Shown here piece after piece: positions 18,023 to 26,792 of a stretch of DNA of 64,000 nucleotides. The stretch lies in NCBI GenBank assembly GCA_963785565.1, contig CAWAVV010000039.1, positions 45,552-109,551 of the forward strand, given 5' to 3'. The notes under the pieces were generated by a model. It ran no database searches, was not told the DNA's origin, and saw only the letters and a program-made list of their open reading frames with translations. This DNA is from AP-15 sp963785565. GTDB taxonomy: Bacteria > Pseudomonadota > Alphaproteobacteria > ATCC43930 > CGMCC-115725. Position 1 is the first letter of the stretch. Each line of letters opens with the position of its first letter. Position numbers and translations under genes: made by a program.

Positions 18023-19477
18023 TCAGCCGACACTGCCTTCGAGACTAACGGCCAGCAGCTTTTGCGCCTCGACCGCGAATTCCATCGGCAGTTCCTTCAG
18101 CACTTCCTTGCAGAAACCGTTGACGATCAGCGACACCGCATCCTCGGTGCTCAACCCGCGCTGACGGCAGTAGAACAGCTGGTCGTCGCTGATCTTCGAA
18201 GTCGTCGCTTCGTGCTCGACCCTGGCAGAGGGGTTGCGCACCTCGATATAGGGCACGGTGTGCGCGCCGCAGCGCTCGCCGATCAGCAGCGAGTCGCATT
18301 GGGTGTGGTTGCGCGCGCCTTGTGCCCGCGGCTGCACCCGCACCAGCCCGCGATAGGTGTTCTGGCCATGACCGGCCGAGATCCCTTTCGAGACGATCGT
18401 CGAGCGGGTGTCCTTGCCGATATGGATCATCTTGGTCCCGGTATCGGCCTGCTGGCGGTTGTTGGTGATCGCGACCGAATAAAATTCGCCGACCGAGTGG
18501 TCGCCTTCGAGGATGCAGCTCGGATATTTCCAGGTGATCGCCGAGCCGGTTTCGACCTGGGTCCACGAGATCTTGGCCCTGGCGCCACGGCAGGCGCCGC
18601 GCTTGGTCACGAAATTGTAGATGCCGCCCTTGCCCTCGGCGTCGCCCGGGTACCAATTCTGCACCGTCGAATATTTGATCTGCGCGTCTTCATGCGCGAT
18701 CAGTTCGACGACCGCGGCATGAAGCTGGTTCTCGTCGCGCTGGGGTGCGGTGCAGCCTTCGAGATAGCTGACATAGCTGCCCTTGTCGGCGATCAGCAGG
18801 GTGCGCTCGAACTGTCCGGTCTTGGCCGCATTGATGCGGAAATAGGTGCTGAGCTCCATCGGGCAGCGCACGCCCGGCGGGACATAGGCAAACGAGCCGT
18901 CGCTGAACACCGCCGAATTCAGGGCCGCGAAGAAATTGTCGTTCTGCGGCACGACCGTGCCGAGGTATTTGCGGACCAGTTCGGGGTGCTCGAGCACCGC
19001 CTCGCCGAACGAGCAGAAGATGATGCCGAGCTTCGCCAGCTCGCCCTTGAATGTCGTCGCCACCGAGATGCTGTCGAACACGGCGTCGACCGCGACCCCG
19101 GCCAATGCCTCGCGCTCGCGCAAAGGGATTCCAAGCTTCTCATAGGTGCGCAGCAGCTCGGGATCGACTTCGTCCAATGATTTCGGGCCGGCATTCTGCT
19201 TCGGCGCGGAGTAATAGGTGGCCGCCTGATAATCGATCGGCGCCAGATTGAGCTTGGCCCAATTGGGCGGCGTCATCTTCTCCCAGGCGCGAAACGCCGC
19301 GAGCCGCCATTCGAGCAGCCATTCGGGTTCGCCCTTTTTGGCCGAGATGAAATGAACCGTTTCCTCGCTGAGGCCGGGCGGCGCCTCGTCGGCTTCGATA
19401 TCGGTGACAAAGCCGTATTTGTAGCCCTCTTGCGACAGCGAGCGGACGGTGCCGATTGTATCGATCGAAGCAGTCAT
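18023..19477 (-). CDS. sufB: Fe-S cluster assembly protein SufB
   Basis: 484 residues. The family core is clear: TEADEAPPGLSEETV-like N-terminus, YYSAPKQN, VVPQNDNFFAALNSAVFSDG, EGCTAPQRDENQLHAAVVEL and the C-terminal RNPSARVEHEATTSKISDDQLFYCRQRGL with the conserved Cys and Glu positions used for cluster assembly. SufB is the scaffold subunit on which the [Fe-S] cluster is built. First structural gene after the Rrf2 regulator, 18 bp downstream. Confidence 0.96.
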   Translation of the reverse strand: MTASIDTIGTVRSLSQEGYKYGFVTDIEADEAPPGLSEETVHFISAKKGEPEWLLEWRLAAFRAWEKMTPPNWAKLNLAPIDYQAATYYSAPKQNAGPKSLDEVDPELLRTYEKLGIPLREREALAGVAVDAVFDSISVATTFKGELAKLGIIFCSFGEAVLEHPELVRKYLGTVVPQNDNFFAALNSAVFSDGSFAYVPPGVRCPMELSTYFRINAAKTGQFERTLLIADKGSYVSYLEGCTAPQRDENQLHAAVVELIAHEDAQIKYSTVQNWYPGDAEGKGGIYNFVTKRGACRGARAKISWTQVETGSAITWKYPSCILEGDHSVGEFYSVAITNNRQQADTGTKMIHIGKDTRSTIVSKGISAGHGQNTYRGLVRVQPRAQGARNHTQCDSLLIGERCGAHTVPYIEVRNPSARVEHEATTSKISDDQLFYCRQRGLSTEDAVSLIVNGFCKEVLKELPMEFAVEAQKLLAVSLEGSVG

Positions 19478-19495
19478 ATGGATTATCTGGGCTCG

Positions 19496-19948
19496 TCAGT
19501 TTGTGGCGGCGTGAACGGTTGCGGCGGGCCGGCGCGGCACAAACGCGGAGGGCGTGATCATCGCATCGAGCGAAACCGCGGCCAGAGCCTGCTCGACGGC
19601 GCGGTTGATCGCCGTCCAGTGCGGCCGGGTCGGGCAATAATTGGTGCGCGCGCATTCGGCGACATGGACCGAGCATTGGGTCAGCCCGATATCGCCGTCG
19701 ATCGCGGCGACCACCTCGGCGACCGAGATCGCTGATGCCCGGCGCGCCAGGCGATAGCCGCCGGCCGCCCCGCGCGTCGCCGTTACCAGCCGGGCATGGG
19801 CCAGCCCTTTCAGGATCTTGGCGACGGTCGCCCGCGGCAGCCGGGTCTCGTCGGCGATGGCCGCGGCGGTCTGCTGCCGGTCGGCATCGGCCGCCAGATG
19901 GGTGGCGACGATAACGCCGTAATCGGCGAGCTTGCTGAGGATGATCAT
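19496..19948 (-). CDS. Rrf2-family regulator of the suf operon
   Basis: 150 residues from ATG 19948 (MIILSKLADYG). The winged helix (TRLPRATVAKILKGLAHARLV followed by GAAGGYRLAR) and three cysteines (C92, C99, C105) in the pattern seen in IscR-like Fe-S sensors identify an Rrf2 SUF regulator. It heads the suf operon, so it probably senses cluster status and autoregulates via the palindrome just upstream. The longer open frame up to 20959 is rejected as it runs antisense through the response-regulator gene. Confidence 0.9.
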   Translation of the reverse strand: MIILSKLADYGVIVATHLAADADRQQTAAAIADETRLPRATVAKILKGLAHARLVTATRGAAGGYRLARRASAISVAEVVAAIDGDIGLTQCSVHVAECARTNYCPTRPHWTAINRAVEQALAAVSLDAMITPSAFVPRRPAATVHAATN

Positions 19949-19980
19949 CGCTTTCAGCCTGCCCGATAATCGGCCGAACA

Positions 19981-20006
19981 GACCGAATTCGGACCGAATT
20001 GGTCCG
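19981..20006. promoter_or_regulatory. Candidate Rrf2 operator: CGGACCGAATTGGTCCG
   Basis: A perfect 6-bp inverted repeat CGGACC-GAATT-GGTCCG (19990-20006) sits 42 bp upstream of the rrf2 start. It is preceded by an overlapping half-related copy GACCGAATTCGG (19981-19992). Dyads with an A/T-rich centre in this position are typical of Rrf2/IscR sites ahead of suf operons. It also lies in the divergent region shared with the two-component system. Confidence 0.6.
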
Positions 20007-20152
20007 CTATAAATCGTCGTTAACGCGGCCTGGGTCAAGCCCCGTTGCACGGCAAGCGTCCAGGGGGAAAATGCCGAGCGCTTGCGGGCCCTGACGAGCG
20101 ATGCCATTTCTCTATCGGGCCCGGCAAATGCCTCGACATTCCCGTTTCGGAT

Positions 20153-20830
20153 ATGAAGCTGCTCGTCGTTGAAGACGATCGTGAAACCGCCGCCTATCTG
20201 GTCAAAGGTCTCGGCGAGAGCGGCTATACGGTTGATCGCGCCGGCGACGGGCGCGACGGGCTGTTCATGGCTTGCTCGGGCGGCTACGACGCGATCGTGC
20301 TCGACCGCATGCTGCCGGAAATGGACGGATTGGCGTTGTTGGGAGCTTTGCGCGCCGCCGACATTCGCACTCCGGCTCTGATCCTCAGCGCGCTCGGCAG
20401 CGTCGACGACCGCGTCAAAGGGTTGCGCGCCGGCGGCGACGACTATCTGGTCAAGCCGTTCGCCTTCAGCGAACTCCTGGCTCGGATCGAGGCGCTGTTG
20501 CGGCGTGGCTCGGCGGCGGCGGCGACGACAACGTTGCGGGTCGCCGATCTCGAGCTCGACTTGTTGACCCGGACCGTCAAACGCGGTGGCCGGGGGCTCG
20601 AACTGTTGCCGCGCGAATTCCGGCTGCTCGAATATCTGATGCGCAACGCCGGCCATGTCGTGACCCGAACGATGCTGCTCGAGCACGTCTGGGACTATCA
20701 TTTCGACCCGCAGACCAATGTGATCGACGTCCATGTGAGCCGGCTGCGCCAAAAGATCGACAAGAACTTTGCGCGGCCGCTGCTGCACACGGTTCGCGGC
20801 GCCGGCTACTGCCTGCGCCTGGCGGAATAA
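20153..20830 (+). CDS. OmpR-family response regulator
   Basis: 225 residues from ATG 20153. Receiver domain: acidic pocket VVEDDRE, phospho-acceptor D51 (IVLDRMLPEMDG), conserved K101 (DYLVKPFAFSEL). C-terminal winged-helix: LLPREFRLLEYLMRNAGHVVTR and NVIDVHVSRLRQKID. It is paired with the histidine kinase 17 bp downstream. Divergent from the rrf2-suf operon with a 204-bp shared intergenic region. The signal is unknown; CusR/PmrA-like homologues respond to metals or envelope stress. Confidence 0.93.
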   Translation: MKLLVVEDDRETAAYLVKGLGESGYTVDRAGDGRDGLFMACSGGYDAIVLDRMLPEMDGLALLGALRAADIRTPALILSALGSVDDRVKGLRAGGDDYLVKPFAFSELLARIEALLRRGSAAAATTTLRVADLELDLLTRTVKRGGRGLELLPREFRLLEYLMRNAGHVVTRTMLLEHVWDYHFDPQTNVIDVHVSRLRQKIDKNFARPLLHTVRGAGYCLRLAE

Positions 20831-20847
20831 CTCCGCGCTCGGCCGGG

Positions 20848-22281
20848 ATGGTCGCCGAAAAGCTGTCCCTTTCCGCCGCGCGATCGTGGTCCTGGCCGCG
20901 CCGCCTTCCGGCGAATCTGCGCCGGCTGGTGCGCACCCACGCGGTTCGTCTCGCCGCACTTTATTTCCTGGTGTTTGCCGCCTCGGTGCTGGGCGTCCTG
21001 CTGTTCGTCTATTGGACGAGCGCCAATTTCGTCGAGCGCCAGACCGAGGCGACGCTCGACGCCGAGATCAGCGGGCTGGCCGAGCAATACGACCAGCGCG
21101 GGTTGAGCGGGCTGGTGCAGATCGTCGCCGCGCGCAGCGCCGGCGACCGCGGCGACGCGATGCTGTACCTGGTGACCGACCCCGACGGCCGGCCGCTCGC
21201 CGGCAACATCGCGGGCTGGCCTCTGGGTGTGCCGGCGCGGACCGGATGGCTGTCGTTCACGATCGAGGCGAGGGTCAAAGGCCATATCGAGACCCACCCC
21301 GCGCGCGGCAGCCTGATCATCATCCCCGGCGGCTACCGCCTGCTGGTCGGCCGCGACATCAGCGACGCGGCGGCATTCCGCGACCGGGTCAAGATGACCT
21401 TGCTGTGGTCCGGTTTGGTGGCGCTCGGTGTCGGTCTGCTGGGTGGTGCAGCGATGAGCCGCAATCTGTTGCGCCGGGTCGAGTTGGTCAACCGCACCAG
21501 CGAGCGGGTCATGGCGGGGAATCTATCCGATCGCGTGCCGCTCGCCGGAACCGGCGACGAGTTCGATCAGCTCGCCGCCAATCTCAACCGGATGCTCGAT
21601 CAGATCGAGCGGCTGATGACCGCCATGCGCGAGGTCACCGACGATGTCGCCCACGATCTTAAGACGCCGCTGGCACGGTTGCGCGCCCGGCTCGAACTGG
21701 CATTGATCGGGCCGCAGGACGACGCCGGCCAGAGCGAGGCGATCTCGGCCGCGATCGACGAGGCGGACCGGCTGTTGGCCACCTTCAACGCGTTGCTCGG
21801 CATCGCCGAAGCCGAGGCCGGGCGCGATCAGGCCGGGCCGCTGGACCTCTCGGAAGTCGTCCGCTCGGCGGCGGAATTTTACGAGCCGGTCGCCGAGCAA
21901 AAGGGCTTCGCTATGTCGGTGGTAGTCGAGCCCGGTATCAGGATCCGCGGCGATCGGCATCTGCTGTCGCAGACCCTCGCCAATCTGCTCGACAACGCCC
22001 TTAAATATGCGGGCGGTGGCGATCTCCTAATTACCGTTTTTCGTGACGAGGCGCGCGCCGTTCTCGAAGTCGCCGATCGCGGACCAGGGATTCCCGAGGC
22101 GCATCGCGAGACCGTGTTCGACCGCTTTGTCCGCCTAGAGCCCAGCCGCAGCACGCCGGGAAACGGGCTCGGCCTCAGCCTGGTGCGTGCGGTCGCGCAC
22201 CGCCACCATGGCGCCGTCGCGCTCGCCGACAATCGGCCCGGTCTGCGAGTCCGGCTCGAATTCCCCGCGCTGCCCGCCTGA
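20848..22281 (+). CDS. Membrane sensor histidine kinase
   Basis: 477 residues from ATG 20848. Two membrane helices (about 34-56 and 184-203) bracket a roughly 125-residue periplasmic sensor. A HAMP domain follows (RRVELVNRTSERVMAGNLSDRVPL), then HisKA with H269 (DDVAHDLKTPLARLR) and HATPase_c (LANLLDNALKYAGGG, VADRGPGIPE, GNGLGLSLVRAVAHRHHG). It is EnvZ/QseC-like in layout and forms a pair with the regulator upstream. The open frame extending to 20272 overlaps the regulator and is not used. Confidence 0.93.
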   Translation: MVAEKLSLSAARSWSWPRRLPANLRRLVRTHAVRLAALYFLVFAASVLGVLLFVYWTSANFVERQTEATLDAEISGLAEQYDQRGLSGLVQIVAARSAGDRGDAMLYLVTDPDGRPLAGNIAGWPLGVPARTGWLSFTIEARVKGHIETHPARGSLIIIPGGYRLLVGRDISDAAAFRDRVKMTLLWSGLVALGVGLLGGAAMSRNLLRRVELVNRTSERVMAGNLSDRVPLAGTGDEFDQLAANLNRMLDQIERLMTAMREVTDDVAHDLKTPLARLRARLELALIGPQDDAGQSEAISAAIDEADRLLATFNALLGIAEAEAGRDQAGPLDLSEVVRSAAEFYEPVAEQKGFAMSVVVEPGIRIRGDRHLLSQTLANLLDNALKYAGGGDLLITVFRDEARAVLEVADRGPGIPEAHRETVFDRFVRLEPSRSTPGNGLGLSLVRAVAHRHHGAVALADNRPGLRVRLEFPALPA

Positions 22282-22479
22282 CTATTCGTCCGAAGTGACG
22301 GCGGCGCCGTCGTCGTTCTGCCGGTCGCGGTCTTCGATGCGCCGCGCGGTTTCGACCATCATTTCGCGCAGCTCATGCTGATCGAGCCCGGCGCTGCGCA
22401 GCACAGGCTCCATCACCGCGTCCGCGAGCAGATCGTCGAGGCTCGGCCGGTAGCGGCAGCAATCGAGACGCTCGTCCAT
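22282..22479 (-). CDS. Conserved small protein of unknown function (65 aa)
   Basis: The ATG at 22479 is preceded by a strong ribosome site (CGGAGGAACAAC). The sequence MDERLDCCRYRPSLDDLLAD then MEPVLRSAGLDQHELREMMVETARR resembles small alphaproteobacterial proteins with a D-x-V/M-x-x-L-x-x-x-x-x-D pattern, which are unannotated. A Cys pair (CC) is near the N-terminus. It converges tail-to-tail with the histidine kinase gene without a gap. Confidence 0.7.
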   Translation of the reverse strand: MDERLDCCRYRPSLDDLLADAVMEPVLRSAGLDQHELREMMVETARRIEDRDRQNDDGAAVTSDE

Positions 22480-22653
22480 GTTGTTCCTCCGTGTTCCTCT
22501 ATTCTATGCACCATCAACGCAAAGCATGACCGCTTTATGTCCTCGGATCGGAAATTTCGCGGCATTAGTCTGTACCTCCGCCTTTTTTCCCGCAGCAATA
22601 GAGCGGCGGGCAGATCGGCGGGGCCCGCCGACGCTAAAATCCGCCGATCGCCA

Positions 22654-23133
22654 TTATTGTACGTCCACGAATACGCTCGGCGGGTAATAGGGGTTGTAAA
22701 TGGTGACCGGGAACAGCACGACCCGCCCCGGACCATGCGGAACGTCGGTCGCAGATGCCGACGAAGAGGCGCTTTTTTGAGGCGCGCCTGCTGGTGTGGG
22801 GGCGAGCGGGGGTGGACCTGCCGACACCGGCAGTTGCGCTGCCGCGTAGGCTTGGCGGGGCATATACCCGTGCGCGCTCATGCAATCGCGGTAGAGCGCG
22901 TTCTGGTCAGCCGCCGTGGCGAGGGCCGAGACGAGCGTTGCCGCCACTACGAAGCCGATGCGGCCTTGGGCGTAGCTACCGCCCGGACTTAACGCACGGG
23001 CCTGCGCTTCGCAGGTATAATTGTCGGCGCTAAATTCGGCCTGTGTCGCACCAGGTTTGTCCCAAACGATGGGTGCGCAGGCGGCGGCAGATAACACAAC
23101 CGTCAATACAGTGCTTCGAATCAAGATCGGCAC
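22654..23133 (-). CDS. Putative lipoprotein with Pro-rich C-terminal part
   Basis: 159 residues from GTG 23133, chosen for its GGGAGC ribosome site. Hydrophobic signal TVLTVVLSAAAC gives a lipobox Cys, followed by APIVWDKPGATQAEFSADNY, a pattern shared by small outer-membrane lipoproteins of this class. A middle glycine/alanine hydrophobic stretch (GRIGFVVAATLVSALATA) is followed by DCMSAHGYMP and then a Pro/Ala/Ser-rich tail. Four cysteines are present in all. The function is unknown. Confidence 0.7.
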   Translation of the reverse strand: MPILIRSTVLTVVLSAAACAPIVWDKPGATQAEFSADNYTCEAQARALSPGGSYAQGRIGFVVAATLVSALATAADQNALYRDCMSAHGYMPRQAYAAAQLPVSAGPPPLAPTPAGAPQKSASSSASATDVPHGPGRVVLFPVTIYNPYYPPSVFVDVQ

Positions 23134-23259
23134 GCGTTCGCTCCCGGTGTCGTGCAAAATCTACGAACGAGGATCGCATCCCCGTCGCCCTGCTCTCATT
23201 GCGCGGGAGAGAAATTGACAATTCGTGAAGTGAGCGGCCCCCGGACGGGCCAATGATGA

Positions 23260-24106
23260 TTAAGCCGGGAGGTCGCCGTGAGTGAAAAGGCCGATGCCCA
23301 GGCCGGTGATGCGCTCACGAACCGCGGGGCTCAACAGCGCCGCCAGCTCGTCGCGGTGGCGGTAGCCCGGCATTGCCGCAGCCAGCCGTGGGGTCCGCTC
23401 GGTCGCCGGGTGAAAATAAATTTCGCTGACGCCGTCAGGCAGGTATGGGAGCAGCCGCAGCACCCGATCTTCGGTCATACCGCCGCTCCAGGCGAGGCCG
23501 AAGACATGGTCGTTGACGTGCAGCCCCGCCAACCGCAAGCGCCGCCGTAGTCTCTCGACCCACAGCTGATAGAGCGGCGTCGGATAGCGCTCCCGCGGGA
23601 AAGCGCGACGCAGCGCCTCGACCGGTTCGGCCGGGACGCGCACCGCCTTCATGCCATAGTCGCGGCCGATTTCGATAATCAGCCTGGCGACGCTTGGGTG
23701 AAGGTGCATGTGCTTGTGGGCGTTGACATGGTCGAGCGGCAGGCCGGTAGCCCGAAAGGCCTCGAACTGCGAGCGGATTTCGCGCGCAAGCTGATCCCGC
23801 ACTTTCGGCAGAAAGAAGAACCGGATGCCGGCGCGGGCCAAATTGCGGTCGAATTCACCATCGCTGCCGACCAGCGCCGGGACCTCGGCGGGGGGCAATA
23901 CCGGCAGGCCATCGACCAGCACGAGATGCAGTCCCGACTCGCAGCCCAGGCAACAGCCAGGCACGCGCCACCGCATCCGCCGCTGCCGGCGCACCGACCA
24001 TCAGGCTCGCGGTCGACAGGATCCCGTGCCGATGCGCCTCCTCGACAGCCTCGTTGACGGCCGGGTCGAGCCCGAAATCGTCGGCGCAGACGATCAGCCG
24101 CCTCAG
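23260..24106 (-). pseudogene. hpnK: Hopanoid biosynthesis-associated protein HpnK (YdjC/ChbG fold), frameshifted
   Basis: The N-terminal part (RRLIVCADDFGLDPAVNEAV, with the metal-binding ADDFG; then HRHGILSTASLMVG) is in a different frame from the rest (GLHLVLVDGLPVLPP, HVNAHKHMHLHPSVA, LFTHGDLPA). The shift is a single extra base at about 23932, between LRVG and LHLVLV. The start overlaps the hpnJ stop and no ATG/GTG/TTG is visible there (a CTG at 24104-24106 is in position). HpnK is a carbohydrate-deacetylase-like protein of hopanoid head-group synthesis. Conservation on both sides suggests a very recent lesion or sequencing error. Confidence 0.85.
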
Positions 24107-25530
24107 CCTGCCATCTCCCGATGGCGCAGGAAATGGAAGAACTCGACCCCTTCGCGCAGGCGGCGGCGCAGCATCTGCGGGCTCTTGAGCATCTCGGCGA
24201 CCAGTTCGGCGATCTTTTTGCGGCGGAAATAGAAGCGCTTATAGAAAATTTCCAGCGACTGGAAGATTTCGGTATGCGAGAGATGCGGGTAATGCAGCGG
24301 TGCGATCTGCACGCCCCGCTCGTCGATCAGCTCGGCATGTCCGATATCGAGCCAGCCGTTTTCGACCGCCTGGCGATGCAGATAGGTGCCGGGATAAGGG
24401 GCGGCCAAGGAAACCTGGATCGTGTGCGGATTGATTTCGCCGGCAAAGCGGATCGTTTCCTCGATCGTCTCCTTCGATTCCCCGGGCAGGCCGAGGATAA
24501 AGGTGCCGTGGATCGTGATCCCGAGCTCATGACAGTCTTTGGTGAAACGCCGGGCGATATCGACCCGCATCCCCTTTTTGATGTTGTTCAGGATCTGCTG
24601 GTTGCCCAATTCGTAGCCGACTAATAAGAGCCGCAGCCCGTTGTCGCGCAGCACTTCAAGGGTCGCGCGCGGCACGTTCGCCTTGGCGTTGCACGACCAG
24701 GTGACGCCGAGCTTGCCCAGCTCGCGCGCGATCGCCTCGGCGCGCGGTCGGTCGTCGGTAAAGGTGTCGTCGTCGAAAAAGAACTCCTTGACCTGCGGAA
24801 ACCAGCTTTTGGCGAGACGGATCTCCTCGATCACGTGGCCCACGCTGCGCACCCGGTAGCGGTGCCCGCCAACCGTCTGCGGCCACAGACAAAACGTGCA
24901 TTTCGAGCGGCACCCGCGCCCGGTGTAGAGCGACAGGTACGGGTGCTGCAAATAGCCGATGAAGTAGTCCTCGACCCGCAGGTCACGCTTGTAGACTTCG
25001 CTGACAAAGGGCAGCTGGTCCATGTCTTCGAGTATCGCGCGATCGCGGTTATGGCTGATCGCACCACTCGGCGCGCGATAACTCAAGCCGTCGATCGCAG
25101 CCAAAGCGCGGCCCTCGGCGACCTCCTTGATCGTGAAATCGAACTCCTCGCGGGCGACGAAGTCGAGCGCCGCCGACGCCTTCAGACTGTCCTCGGGCTC
25201 GACCGCAACCTTGGCCCCGACCATGCCGATCTTCAGCCGCGGGTTCATCTCCTTGAGCGCCTCGGCGACCTTGACGTCGGAGGCGAAGGACGGGGTCGAA
25301 GTATGGAGCACCGCAAGCTCGTACTCGCTGGCGAGCGGCAATATGTCGGAGAGCTTCAACCGCGCCGGCGGGGCGTCGACGAGCCGGCTTCCTGGAACGA
25401 GCGCCGCCGGCTGGGCGAGCCAGGTCGGGTACCAGAACGACCGGATCTCGCGCCGCGCCTGATAGCGCGAGCCGGCGCCGCCGTCGAAACCGTCGAAGGA
25501 CGGCGGATGCAGGAACAGTGTCTTCATCAT
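24103..25530 (-). CDS. hpnJ: Hopanoid biosynthesis radical SAM protein HpnJ
   Basis: 475 residues. The N-terminal cobalamin-binding-like Rossmann part is followed by the radical-SAM cluster motif C207-x3-C211-x2-C214 (GRGCRSKCTFC) and ELGNQQILNNIKKG and GTFILGLPGESKETIEET, typical of B12-dependent radical-SAM enzymes. HpnJ contracts the ring to form the cyclitol ether head group of composite hopanoids. The ATG start overlaps the hpnI stop (TGATG), giving coupled translation. Needs a [4Fe-4S] cluster, linking it to the suf operon of this window. Confidence 0.94.
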   Translation of the reverse strand: MMKTLFLHPPSFDGFDGGAGSRYQARREIRSFWYPTWLAQPAALVPGSRLVDAPPARLKLSDILPLASEYELAVLHTSTPSFASDVKVAEALKEMNPRLKIGMVGAKVAVEPEDSLKASAALDFVAREEFDFTIKEVAEGRALAAIDGLSYRAPSGAISHNRDRAILEDMDQLPFVSEVYKRDLRVEDYFIGYLQHPYLSLYTGRGCRSKCTFCLWPQTVGGHRYRVRSVGHVIEEIRLAKSWFPQVKEFFFDDDTFTDDRPRAEAIARELGKLGVTWSCNAKANVPRATLEVLRDNGLRLLLVGYELGNQQILNNIKKGMRVDIARRFTKDCHELGITIHGTFILGLPGESKETIEETIRFAGEINPHTIQVSLAAPYPGTYLHRQAVENGWLDIGHAELIDERGVQIAPLHYPHLSHTEIFQSLEIFYKRFYFRRKKIAELVAEMLKSPQMLRRRLREGVEFFHFLRHREMAG

Positions 25531-26663
25531 CAAACCTTGTCTCCGTCGGCTGTCATGCGGCCGCTCGACTCGACGCGGAAATGCTGGTCCCGCCAGAACA
25601 CCGTCCGTGCGAAAAAGCTGGCGACGAACACCGCGAAAGACAAGGCGTCGCGCACCGGGAGCAGCGCCGGCCTGGCCGTCCGCAGCCCGAGCGCGCGCGC
25701 CGTCACCCTCGCGCAGGCCCATCTGACCAAATAGGTGATCGCGACAAAGGTGCAGGAGGTCAAGCCAAATCCGGTGATTGCGGCGGCGAACACGGCGACC
25801 ATCAGCGGATGGGTTACGATCGATCCGGCATAGGCCGCCGGGGCGACCCCGCGCACCGTGCGCGCCCAGCGCAGTTCGTGGCGCCACAGCGCAACGAACG
25901 AAGGTTCGGCCACCCGAGCCTCGACGACGTACCGCGACAGGACCACCGCGAGACCTGCGGAGCGCACCGCGTCACCCAGCCGATGATCGTCGGCCAGCTC
26001 GTCGCGCACTCGGGCGAAGCCGCCGATGTGCTCGAGGGTCTGGCGGCGCAGGGCGATCGTCGCGCCAAAGCAGCCACGTCCCACGCCCAGCGCCTCACCG
26101 ACAACAGCGCCGGGGAGGAACCCGAAATTGATGTGCATCGCCCCCAGCTCGGACCAGATGCCGCCGGTCGGGACGGCTTTATAAAGACAGGTGACGATCC
26201 CGATGCGCGGATCGTTGAGCGGCGCCGTGACCGCGGCGAGATAGTCGCGGTCGACCCGCATGTCGCTGTCGGCGAGGACGAATATGTCGTGACGCGCCGC
26301 CGGCAGCATGTTTTCGAGGTTCGACACCTTGCCGTTGCTGCCGCGGATGCGGCGCTCGATCACCAGGGCGATGTCATCGCCGGGAAACTCGCGAACCAGC
26401 GCTTGCGCGGCTTCGATCGCGCCGTCCTGCGGGTCGGTGACGCCGAGCACGATCTGGCGCGCCGGGTAATCCTGCTCGGCGAACGACCGCAGATTTTCGT
26501 AAAGACCGGGCTCGGCGCCATGGAGCGGCTTCAGGATCGAGATCGCGGGCTGCTCGGTCGATACCGGCAATTCGCGCCGGGCGAAGCGCGTGACAGCCCA
26601 CGCGGCACCGAACAGGTACACCCAGCCTGGAAGCAGCAGCGCGATGGCGAGCGCCGGGTTCAT
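25530..26663 (-). CDS. hpnI: Hopanoid biosynthesis glycosyltransferase HpnI
   Basis: 377 residues of a GT2 family, ceramide-glucosyltransferase-like enzyme. An N-terminal membrane helix (PALAIALLLPGWVYLFGAAW) precedes the catalytic domain with ISILKPLHGAEPGLYENL, DSDMRVD (metal/nucleotide-sugar aspartates) and HELRWARTVRG ((Q/R)xxRW-like motif), then C-terminal helices. HpnI adds N-acetylglucosamine to bacteriohopanetetrol, followed by HpnK and HpnJ. First gene of the hpnI-J-K unit; divergent from ispH with about 130 bp between starts. Confidence 0.93.
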   Translation of the reverse strand: MNPALAIALLLPGWVYLFGAAWAVTRFARRELPVSTEQPAISILKPLHGAEPGLYENLRSFAEQDYPARQIVLGVTDPQDGAIEAAQALVREFPGDDIALVIERRIRGSNGKVSNLENMLPAARHDIFVLADSDMRVDRDYLAAVTAPLNDPRIGIVTCLYKAVPTGGIWSELGAMHINFGFLPGAVVGEALGVGRGCFGATIALRRQTLEHIGGFARVRDELADDHRLGDAVRSAGLAVVLSRYVVEARVAEPSFVALWRHELRWARTVRGVAPAAYAGSIVTHPLMVAVFAAAITGFGLTSCTFVAITYLVRWACARVTARALGLRTARPALLPVRDALSFAVFVASFFARTVFWRDQHFRVESSGRMTADGDKV

Positions 26664-26792
26664 GGCAAGCGCGTCACACTCGGGGAGGATTGCGCGTGAG
26701 GTGCGAACGGAGTAGTGGCATGGATCAGGCGTTCACCTATATCCAGGCTGTCGCAGGCCGGGCTTGCTTGGGTGAGGCGACGAGGGGAGATC

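Noticed and set aside
19949..20959. Upstream extension of the Rrf2 frame to 487 codons
   Set aside because: Antisense to the response regulator; Rrf2 proteins are about 150 residues and the ATG at 19948 starts the conserved fold.
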